A stretch of DNA of 41,651 nucleotides from Clostridia bacterium (GTDB lineage: Bacteria; Bacillota; Clostridia; Christensenellales; Aristaeellaceae): positions 1 to 41,651 of the forward strand of contig JAGAAC010000161.1 in assembly GCA_017615475.1 (NCBI GenBank), given 5' to 3'. The translations under genes and the position numbers were made by a program. A model generated the notes under the pieces. The model was given only the letters and a program-made list of their open reading frames with translations. It was not told where the DNA came from and did not search any database. Below are positions 32,704 through 39,187 of the stretch, piece after piece (within the stretch, counting starts at the first letter, position 1; the number at the start of each line of letters is the position of its first letter).

Positions 32704-34107
32704 ATGGCCCGTTCCATGATGAAAGATCTGACGGAAGGTAAGCCGCTGAAGCTTGTCCTTTCCTTTGCGTTTCCGCTTCTGTTCGGGATGCTGTTCCAGC
32801 AGTTTTACAGCTTTGTGGATACGGCGATTGTCGGCCGGTACCTGGGGGCTGAGAAGCTGGCGGCGGTCGGCGCGACCGGTTCGGTGAACTTTCTGGTGAT
32901 CGGCCTGTGCCTGGGCTTCTGCTCCGGCTTCGCGATCCCGATCGCCCAGGCCTTCGGCGCGAAGAATGAGCATGAAGTGCGCCGGAGCACATGGCACGCG
33001 GCGGTCCTGTGCGTTGTGCTGAGCCTGGTGTTCGGCCTGGCGGCAACGCTGCTGTGCAAACCGCTGCTGCGGCTGATGAATACACCTGAGGAGATCCTGG
33101 ATTCCTCCGCCAGCTATATCCGGATCATTTTCGCGGCGATCCCCTGCTGTGTGCTGTATAACATGGCAAGCGGCGTCCTGCGCTCTCTGGGGGACAGCCG
33201 GACACCGGTCGTGTTCCTGGTGCTGGCATCCCTGGTGAACATTGTACTGGATCTGGTCCTGATCATTTACTGCGGTATGGACGTGGCCGGGGCGGCGGTG
33301 GCGACAGCCATCAGCCAGCTGGTTTCCGGCCTGGGCTGCCTGATTGTGATTATCCGGAAGTTCCCGATCCTGAAGCTGACGAAGGAAGACCGGCGGTTTT
33401 CCATGAAGCGGGCCCGCTCCATGCTGGGCATAGGGCTGCCCATGGGCCTGCAGTTTTCCATCACAGCCATCGGATCGGTTGTGGTCCAGTGGTCTGTGAA
33501 CGGCCTGGGAGTGAATGCGGTGGCTGCGGTAAGCGCCGCCGTGAAGCTGAGCATGTTCTTTGCCTGCGTGTTTGATGCCCTGGCTTCCACCATGGCGACC
33601 TTCGCAGGGCAGAATATCGGCGCCAGGAAACCGGACCGGGTCCGGCAGGGACTTCGCTCAGCTTCCGTGGTGGGGATTATTTACTGTGTGCTTGCCCTGG
33701 GCGTGGTGCTGCTGTTCGGCGACAGAATGCTTGGATTGTTTATTGACAGCGGGGAAAACGCCGTTGTGATGGAACTGGCTTTCCGGTATCTGAAGATCAA
33801 TGCGGCTTTTTATATCCCTCTGTTGTTTGTGAACATTGTGCGGCTGTGCATTCAGGGTATGGGATATACCCGGATTGCGATGTTTGCCGGCCTGTCCGAG
33901 ATGGTGGCGAGAGTCGCGGTGGCGCTGCTGGTGGTGCCTGCGGCAGGATTTACAGGGGCCTGCTTTGCCAATCCGGCGGCCTGGATCATGGCGGATCTGT
34001 TTCTGTTTCCCTGCTATTTCAGGCTGCTGAAATCCCTGTACGGAAGAATGATGCAGGGAACGGAAAACCGGAATGAAAAGAAAATCAGGTTACACAGGGC
34101 TGCCTGA
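32704..34107 (+). CDS. MATE-family efflux transporter (second copy)
   Basis: The 467-residue product has about twelve membrane helices with the NorM/MepA-type start ('LSFAFPLLFGMLFQQFYSFVDTAIVG' region, residues 19-44), 'LRSLGDSRTPVVFLV' in the first half and a short basic tail. It opens with 'MKDLTEGKPLKLVLSF', the start usual for DinF/VmrA-like MATE proteins of Firmicutes. Drugs or metabolites are exported against Na+ or H+. The ribosome site GGAAGGAG is directly preceded by a hairpin. It is not a close copy of the MATE gene at 21670. Confidence 0.92.
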   Translation: MARSMMKDLTEGKPLKLVLSFAFPLLFGMLFQQFYSFVDTAIVGRYLGAEKLAAVGATGSVNFLVIGLCLGFCSGFAIPIAQAFGAKNEHEVRRSTWHAAVLCVVLSLVFGLAATLLCKPLLRLMNTPEEILDSSASYIRIIFAAIPCCVLYNMASGVLRSLGDSRTPVVFLVLASLVNIVLDLVLIIYCGMDVAGAAVATAISQLVSGLGCLIVIIRKFPILKLTKEDRRFSMKRARSMLGIGLPMGLQFSITAIGSVVVQWSVNGLGVNAVAAVSAAVKLSMFFACVFDALASTMATFAGQNIGARKPDRVRQGLRSASVVGIIYCVLALGVVLLFGDRMLGLFIDSGENAVVMELAFRYLKINAAFYIPLLFVNIVRLCIQGMGYTRIAMFAGLSEMVARVAVALLVVPAAGFTGACFANPAAWIMADLFLFPCYFRLLKSLYGRMMQGTENRNEKKIRLHRAA

Positions 34108-34134
34108 TCTTATCGGTCTGCAATCATGACAATG

Positions 34135-34160
34135 AAAGCTCCCCGGCGGGGAGCTTTTTC
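34135..34160 (+). terminator. Terminator after the second MATE gene
   Basis: Perfect 10-bp stem AAAGCTCCCC-GGC-GGGGAGCTTT followed by TTC. Confidence 0.88.
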
Positions 34161-34293
34161 CTTTGGTCTGAAAAAGCCGCTGATGAAAAGTGCCTGCAAA
34201 AACATGAGAGAATATGATATCATTTAATGTGATCGGGATTTTATAGGGAAAAGCAATTAACAAAACAGGAACTGACTGACAGAGGTGTATGGA

Positions 34294-35079
34294 ATGACGA
34301 ACCGGCGTGAACAGTGCCGCTGGCTGATCCGGAAACTGCTGGAAGAAATGCCGCAGTATCAGTACCCTGTTTTTCCTTATACAGAGGTGCGGCAGAGAAG
34401 ACTCCTGCGCAGCCTGATGAATGTGCGGCTGCCCATGCCGGTTTCAGAAGAATTCCTGAAAATACAAGACGCCTATTTGCATGAAGTGATGGCTGAAAAA
34501 GAAATCACGGATGCGGAAAACCTGACACCCTGTTCTGCTGACAGCCGACTGTTTCTCTGGCAGGGGGATATTACCGCCCTGCGCTGTGATGCCATTGTGA
34601 ACGCTGCCAACAGCCAGCTGCTGGGCTGCTTTCAGCCATGCCATTCCTGCGTTGATAACATGATCCATACGATGAGCGGAGTGCAGCTGCGCCTGGCGTG
34701 CCATGAGATGATGGAAAAGCAGGGGCATGAGGAACCGGCAGGCGGGGCGAAAATCACGCCGGGTTTTAATCTGCCCTGCAGGTATGTGCTGCATACCGTC
34801 GGGCCGATTGTGAACGGACCGCTTACAGATACACATAAGGAGCAGCTGGCATCCTGCTATCGCAGCTGCCTGAACCTGGCAAAAGAGAACGGCATTGGAA
34901 GCATTGCTTTCTGCTGTATCTCCACAGGCGATTCTTCCTTTCCGAATCAGGAGGCGGCGGAAGTCGCCGTGAGGACGGTAAAGGGATGGCTGGAGAAAAA
35001 CCCGAAGGTGATCAACCGGATCATATTCAATGTCTTTAAGGATAAGGACCGGGAACTCTATGAACGGCTGCTGGCCTGA
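34294..35079 (+). CDS. Zinc-containing macrodomain protein, protein-ADP-ribose hydrolase
   Basis: The 261-residue product has a helical N-terminal part (1-75) and a macrodomain with 'GDITALRCDAIVNAANSQLLG' core (91-111). The insertion CFQPCHSCVDNMIH (112-125) supplies Cys112, His117 and Cys119, the zinc ligands of the Zn-macro class that removes ADP-ribose from proteins. 'GGAKITPG' at 150-157 and 'CISTGDSSFPNQEA' at 208-221 complete the ADP-ribose pocket. In several pathogens the family sits with SirTM sirtuin, GcvH-L and lipoate ligase genes; none is here, so it is a stand-alone form. Start at ATG 34294 has GAGGTG 6 nt upstream. Confidence 0.9.
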   Translation: MTNRREQCRWLIRKLLEEMPQYQYPVFPYTEVRQRRLLRSLMNVRLPMPVSEEFLKIQDAYLHEVMAEKEITDAENLTPCSADSRLFLWQGDITALRCDAIVNAANSQLLGCFQPCHSCVDNMIHTMSGVQLRLACHEMMEKQGHEEPAGGAKITPGFNLPCRYVLHTVGPIVNGPLTDTHKEQLASCYRSCLNLAKENGIGSIAFCCISTGDSSFPNQEAAEVAVRTVKGWLEKNPKVINRIIFNVFKDKDRELYERLLA

Positions 35080-35147
35080 TCTTCAGGCAGAGGGCTTATC
35101 CTCAATTCACGGTGAAGCACAGATTCAGGGAATATACGGAGGACAGG

Positions 35148-35774
35148 ATGTTAAACAAAGAAGGATTTGACCTGTGGGCGGATGATTACGATAAAGCGGT
35201 TGGTCTCTCTGATGAAGAGAATACCTATCCGTTCGCCGGTTACAAAGAGGTGCTGGGAGGTATCTTTCAGACCATCATGCAAAAGAAAAGCGCAGCCGTG
35301 CTGGATATCGGATTCGGAACGGGTACGCTGACAACAAAACTGTATGAGCATGGATGCTCTGTTTACGGACAGGATTTCTCATCGAGAATGATTGAACTGG
35401 CTCAGCGGAAAATGCCGGATGCGCATCTTTATCAGGGGGATTTCTCACAGGGGCTGGCGGAGCCGCTGCTGAATCAGAAATATGATTTTATTACAGCAAC
35501 CTATTCGCTGCATCATCTGACTGACGGGCAAAAAGTTGCTTTAATCAACACTTTACTGAACTGCCTGAATGAAGACGGACAGATTCTGATCGGCGATGTT
35601 TCGTTTGAAAACCGCGAAAAAATGGATCAGTGCAGACTGGAAGCGGGCGACGAGTGGGATGACGAAGAAAACTATTTTGTCATTGACGAATTGCGGGAGA
35701 CTTATCCAGGTTTATCTTTCAGGAAGGTTTCCTATTGCGCGGGGATTCTGTCACTGCCCCGGAATCAATTGTAA
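35148..35774 (+). CDS. Class I SAM-dependent methyltransferase (YrrT-like)
   Basis: The 208-residue product starts 'LNKEGFDLWADDYDKAV', a typical opening of this group, followed by motif I VLDIGFGTGTLT (about residues 53-64), 'GQDFSSRMIELAQRKM' and 'YDFITATYSLHHL' (motif IV). Length and motifs match small-molecule methyltransferases such as YrrT. ATG 35148 has GGAGG 5 nt upstream. It follows the macrodomain gene by 68 bases and precedes an acetyltransferase by 35 bases, so the three may be co-transcribed. Confidence 0.88.
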   Translation: MLNKEGFDLWADDYDKAVGLSDEENTYPFAGYKEVLGGIFQTIMQKKSAAVLDIGFGTGTLTTKLYEHGCSVYGQDFSSRMIELAQRKMPDAHLYQGDFSQGLAEPLLNQKYDFITATYSLHHLTDGQKVALINTLLNCLNEDGQILIGDVSFENREKMDQCRLEAGDEWDDEENYFVIDELRETYPGLSFRKVSYCAGILSLPRNQL

Positions 35775-35809
35775 GACCATGGATAAATCTGAACAGGCGG
35801 AGGCAGAGG

Positions 35810-36196
35810 ATGGAATACAGGATTGACGATCAGCAGCTTAACGCGGCAGCGTTTATCGATTTCGCCAATAAAGTCTGGCCCGGTAAATATGACGAGGACA
35901 GGACAGCCGCCGCATTATCCAAAACACTGAATATTACCGCCTATGACGGGGAAACGCTTGTCGGCTGCCTGCGTATTCTGACAGACGGTTATTTCTTCGG
36001 CACAATTACGGAGATGCTTGTCCTTCCGGAGTATCAAAGGCAGGGAATCGGCAGCAGGCTTCTTCAGCTGGCCAGGGAAAATACCCCGACGATGCTGTAT
36101 TTTGGATCACAGCCGGCTGCTGAGCAATTCTATGAGAAGAACGGATGCCCCAAGGGACTCCAATCATATATGATCGAAAAGAAAAGGCAATTATGA
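35810..36196 (+). CDS. GNAT acetyltransferase (short, 128 residues)
   Basis: A compact GNAT fold: 'LVGCLRILTDGYFFGTITEMLVLPEYQ' region at about residues 45-72, acetyl-CoA loop YQRQGIGSRLL with the full QxxGxG motif, and 'FGSQPAAEQFYEKNGCPKG' near the end. Related to YhbS/PA4794-like acetyltransferases; substrate unknown. Start at 35810 is set by CGGAGG 6 nt upstream; a longer in-frame start would lie inside the methyltransferase gene. Confidence 0.87.
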   Translation: MEYRIDDQQLNAAAFIDFANKVWPGKYDEDRTAAALSKTLNITAYDGETLVGCLRILTDGYFFGTITEMLVLPEYQRQGIGSRLLQLARENTPTMLYFGSQPAAEQFYEKNGCPKGLQSYMIEKKRQL

Positions 36197-36226
36197 AACC
36201 GAGTTGATTACGAGATAAAATGAAAA

Positions 36227-36264
36227 CCCGGATCCCGCAGATAATAAGGGAATCCGGGCTTTTT
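36227..36264 (+). terminator. Terminator after the GNAT gene
   Basis: Stem CCCGGATCCC / GGGAATCCGGG (one bulge) with an 11-base loop, followed by CTTTTTG. Confidence 0.85.
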
Positions 36265-36313
36265 GACCGCTATGATCCGAAACCTCAAAAGTCCAGGCTT
36301 CATACTGTGGAGA

Positions 36314-36898
36314 TCACTCCCACTGAACAATGCATGCCCAGAACGCTGCCAGTTTTTCCCTAAGCGTTTCGGACCGGAACCATTCCGTACTGCCTGACCC
36401 TTCCCCGTGGACTACAGCTTCTGCCCCTTTGATCAGGATCCGGGCCAGGGTGACGTCATCCGCGTCCAGGCGGCTGATTATTTCTCCCTTTGCTTTCAGC
36501 CGGGCAAGCGCTCCGGCCAGAGGATGGACCATCGCTTCCAGCGTCCTGTCATGCAGCGCGTTCCGGACCGTCCAGTGGAGTTTGTCTCCCTGCAGCACGT
36601 TATAGAAGGTTTCCGCACTCTTTCCGAGCTCCTCCGGGATCATCCGCACAATCTGCTTCATAGACAGTGCTTCATTTCCCAGGATGCCGCTGATTCTTTC
36701 CGCGTAGGCTTCCAGGAACCGTTCTGTCACAGCCTCGAAAAGCGCTTCCTTTGACGGAAAAAAGTGATAGAAGCTGCCGGTGACGATCTGCGCCTGTTCC
36801 AGAATCATTTTCACGGAAGTCTTCTCAAAGCCGTTCTGAAAGAACACCTTCTCCGCGGCGTCGAGGATGACTTCCCTGGTTTCTCCCCTTTTGGACAT
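36314..36898 (-). CDS. TetR-family repressor
   Basis: The 194-residue product has a TetR helix-turn-helix at residues 8-52 ('REVILDAAEKVFFQNGFEKTS', 'GSFYHFFPSKEALFEAV') and a C-terminal helical ligand domain. Its ATG overlaps the stop of the upstream ferredoxin-flavodoxin gene by one base (TAATG), so the repressor is translated by coupling from that gene. Two matching operators flank the operon's promoter, making autoregulation likely. Ligand unknown. Confidence 0.9.
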   Translation of the reverse strand: MSKRGETREVILDAAEKVFFQNGFEKTSVKMILEQAQIVTGSFYHFFPSKEALFEAVTERFLEAYAERISGILGNEALSMKQIVRMIPEELGKSAETFYNVLQGDKLHWTVRNALHDRTLEAMVHPLAGALARLKAKGEIISRLDADDVTLARILIKGAEAVVHGEGSGSTEWFRSETLREKLAAFWACIVQWE

Positions 36899-37743
36899 TA
36901 TTCCTTCTCCTTTGTCAGATCCTTTGCGGTGATATACGGGTTCATATACAGTTTACGCTTTTCCGGGAGTCCCATCAACCGCACAAGCGGAGTTTTCCTG
37001 CTGCTTGCCTCCAGCAACGTTCGGTCTTCTCCCTTGATTTCGTATCCGATGGCCCGCTTCGGGCAGCTCACCACACAGGCCATGCAGTTCACGCAGTGAT
37101 GCTGAAACACCGGTCTGCCATTCTCCAGCACAATGTTATGGCAGGGACACACCCGGCTGCACAGGCCGCAGGAGACGCACTTTTCGCTGACCGTGAACGG
37201 ATTGTCCGCGTACTTCTGCAGTTCGATATAGGGTGTCATGACCTGATCCCTTCTGCGCCGGATAAAGGTACTGGCCCGGGGACAGGCTCTTTCTTTTCGC
37301 CGGCAGATATCAGCGGCTATTCGCTTCAGCTTTCTCTCCGTTGCAGGAACCCGGAGCCTGGCCGAAGGAAACGGCGGATACACAATCGCATAGTTCGCCA
37401 CGCTGTGGACAATGCTGCCATAACTGATCTCCGCTCCCTTTTTCGCCAGGATCTCCGCCAGCCTTTCGCAGGCAATCCCGCAGATAAAGCTGGGCATGGC
37501 GACTACAAACACATAGGCCTTCGGATTGATCTCCAGCTTTTCCACAAACGCTGCCGCGGGCGCCGGCATGGTCCAGTGATACACAGGATAAACGAACCCC
37601 ACCACATCACAGTCCGTTGCGGGATACTCCTCCGGATTGCCCCTCATGGAAATGATCTCTGTATCCTTCAGCGCCCCGGCGATGACCCTTGCCGCCCGCA
37701 TGCTGTTCCCTGTACCGGTAAAGAAATAAATACGTGCTTTCAT
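36898..37743 (-). CDS. EFR1-family ferredoxin with flavodoxin-like domain
   Basis: The 281-residue product has an N-terminal flavodoxin-like domain (phosphate-binding loop TGTGNS at 9-14, 'GFVYPVYHWTMPAP' at 49-62) and a C-terminal 2x[4Fe-4S] ferredoxin: Cys189, 192, 195, 199 and Cys217, 220, 223, 227. EFR1 proteins are expected to carry low-potential electrons, probably to redox enzymes in anaerobes; partners are unknown. ATG 37743 follows GGAGG at five bases; an in-frame ATG 16 codons upstream would overlap an operator. First gene of an operon with the TetR repressor. Confidence 0.9.
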   Translation of the reverse strand: MKARIYFFTGTGNSMRAARVIAGALKDTEIISMRGNPEEYPATDCDVVGFVYPVYHWTMPAPAAAFVEKLEINPKAYVFVVAMPSFICGIACERLAEILAKKGAEISYGSIVHSVANYAIVYPPFPSARLRVPATERKLKRIAADICRRKERACPRASTFIRRRRDQVMTPYIELQKYADNPFTVSEKCVSCGLCSRVCPCHNIVLENGRPVFQHHCVNCMACVVSCPKRAIGYEIKGEDRTLLEASSRKTPLVRLMGLPEKRKLYMNPYITAKDLTKEKE

Positions 37744-37755
37744 AACAGCCTCCAA

Positions 37756-37774
37756 AATAGAATATCGTTCTATT
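37756..37774. promoter_or_regulatory. TetR-type operator 1
   Basis: AATAGAATATCGTTCTATT is a perfect 7+5+7 inverted repeat. It lies between the -10 of the EFR1 promoter and the gene start. Its core, TAGAATATCGTTCTA, differs by one base from operator 2. Confidence 0.8.
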
Positions 37775-37776
37775 AC

Positions 37777-37805
37777 AGTGTAAAAGCACATTGAGAATTT
37801 GTCAA
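37777..37805 (-). promoter_or_regulatory. Promoter of the EFR1-tetR operon
   Basis: On the minus strand TTGACA (37800-37805), 17 bases, TACACT (37777-37782). Flanked on both sides by TAGAAT..TTCTA dyads. Confidence 0.8.
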
Positions 37806-37813
37806 TACAAAAT

Positions 37814-37828
37814 TAGAATATAGTTCTA
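37814..37828. promoter_or_regulatory. TetR-type operator 2
   Basis: TAGAATATAGTTCTA, matching operator 1 at 14 of 15 positions, just upstream of the -35. Centre-to-centre distance between the two sites is 56 bases. Confidence 0.75.
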
Positions 37829-37844
37829 TTTTGAGAAGATATTA

Positions 37845-37903
37845 TAAGCCTATGAAGAAATGTATCCTGAAGATGTCATAGAAATAAACGCTGTTGATTA
37901 TTG
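37845..37903 (+). pseudogene. Possible 3' remnant of a lost gene (18 codons)
   Basis: After an in-frame TAA, bases near 37848-37903 read AYEEMYPEDVIEINAVDY then TGA, followed within 25 bases by a strong terminator that has no other gene to serve. No start codon with a ribosome site precedes it. This looks like the tail of a deleted plus-strand gene, but chance cannot be excluded. Confidence 0.25.
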
Positions 37904-37926
37904 ATCATATTGCATTATCGAATGAA

Positions 37927-37956
37927 GCGGACGCTGTTTCCAGCGTCCGCTTTTTT
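37927..37956 (+). terminator. Strong orphan terminator
   Basis: Perfect 10-bp stem GCGGACGCTG-TTTC-CAGCGTCCGC followed by six T on the plus strand. The nearest plus-strand gene upstream ends 1.7 kb away and has its own terminator. Confidence 0.9.
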
Positions 37957-38063
37957 AACAAAATATCATTTTCTTTTAATCAGTTCTCCTTTATTGATCC
38001 TCCCTGCGGATATACCATAAAGGTAACAGAATAAGACTAATTGGATTCAGAAAGGGAAGAATT

Positions 38064-38960
38064 GTGGAGAAAGCTGCTAAGAACAGAAAAATAACGATTC
38101 TCTATTTAGCTGTAACCATCGCATTAACCTGGCTGTTACAGTTTATGCCGATGATTATGGGACTGGATATTGAAAACACATCAATATCCTCATTTGATTC
38201 AGCTTCCGTGTTCTTTGGAGCGGGAGGCGCAATACCGACACTGATCGGCATTATATGTGTGTTCGTTTTTTATACGAAGGATGGGATAAAGGATTTCCTG
38301 AAAAGATGTTTTATTCCCAATAAGGAATGTGTTTCCGCAATTCTGATTTCGCTTGGATTGATTTGTGCGGAAGTATTTGTGACACAGATGATTTCCGAAG
38401 GCCTTGGCGCGGAGAAACTTGGCTTTGAGGGATTGAAACTGATTGTCGGGAACCCGTTGTATTTCTTTTACTTTCTGTTTTGGGGCCTCATTTCCGGACC
38501 GTTTTCTGAAGAATTTGGATGGAGAGGGTTCCTGACGGATCGCCTGTATCGAAAAGACAAATTGCTTCAGGTATCCTTGTTTATTGGATTTATCTGGGGA
38601 ATCTGGCACCTGCCTTTATACTTTTATCCGGCACAGATCCAGCATAAATGGTTTACGGTCAATCCGTTGTTGGGATTACTGTTTATTGTTAGCTGCATGT
38701 CAGCAGCGCTTGTTTATATGACTATATATGTGATTGCCAAAAGAAAGGTTTTTCCCATTTTCTTTCTGCACCTGTTTAAAAACATCATTCTGACCGGCGC
38801 GATGATCTATCCGTTTTCAGATACTTACAGCACAGTCGTTGTTTTTGTTGAAATAATAATGGATATATTGTTTTATGTGATATTCACGAAAACGCCTGTT
38901 TATAAAAAAGCTTTGGAAAACACGATGGAATTCGATTATCTGAAGCAGACAAAGCAGTGA
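38064..38960 (+). CDS. CPBP-family intramembrane metalloprotease (Abi-like)
   Basis: The 298-residue product has about eight membrane helices and the CPBP/CAAX motifs: SEEFGWRG with Glu149, Glu150 and Arg154; 'WGIWHLPLY' with His182; and 'FFLHLFKN' with His236. The family includes prenyl-protein proteases and bacteriocin self-immunity proteins. GTG 38064 has AAAGGGA 6-7 nt upstream. The gene is visibly richer in A+T and in AAA/TTT codons than its neighbours and is bounded by two perfect terminators, which suggests later arrival by transfer. No bacteriocin gene is seen nearby. Confidence 0.87.
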   Translation: MEKAAKNRKITILYLAVTIALTWLLQFMPMIMGLDIENTSISSFDSASVFFGAGGAIPTLIGIICVFVFYTKDGIKDFLKRCFIPNKECVSAILISLGLICAEVFVTQMISEGLGAEKLGFEGLKLIVGNPLYFFYFLFWGLISGPFSEEFGWRGFLTDRLYRKDKLLQVSLFIGFIWGIWHLPLYFYPAQIQHKWFTVNPLLGLLFIVSCMSAALVYMTIYVIAKRKVFPIFFLHLFKNIILTGAMIYPFSDTYSTVVVFVEIIMDILFYVIFTKTPVYKKALENTMEFDYLKQTKQ

Positions 38961-38980
38961 CGGTTTGCAGTGATGATGTG

Positions 38981-39017
38981 AAACGGACACCGGAGAGAAT
39001 CTCCGGTGTCCGTTTTT
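38981..39017 (+). terminator. Terminator after the CPBP gene
   Basis: Perfect 15-bp stem AAACGGACACCGGAG / CTCCGGTGTCCGTTT with a five-base loop, running into TTTTTT. The remainder of the gap to 39187 shows no feature. Confidence 0.92.
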
Positions 39018-39187
39018 TCAACCTCAATAAAAGCAATATATCAATTTTGAAAAAATGAATTGATAGTGGTGAATAACTCGGTTACAATACCGCTCTGCTT
39101 GCGTGAGGAATCTCATTGACAATACGTGCGGAGACGCGGACGATGAGGTCACAGGGGAGATGCGCCCGGCCGGCAGAAATGAAGTCG

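Noticed and set aside
32414..33085. Upstream extension of the APH-like kinase frame by 224 codons
   Set aside because: It runs through the divergent promoter region and into the MATE gene, is Ser/Arg/Pro-rich and lacks a ribosome site.
39018..39187. Possible small gene or RNA in the gap right of the CPBP terminator
   Set aside because: No frame with a ribosome site, no promoter pair and no terminator could be found.
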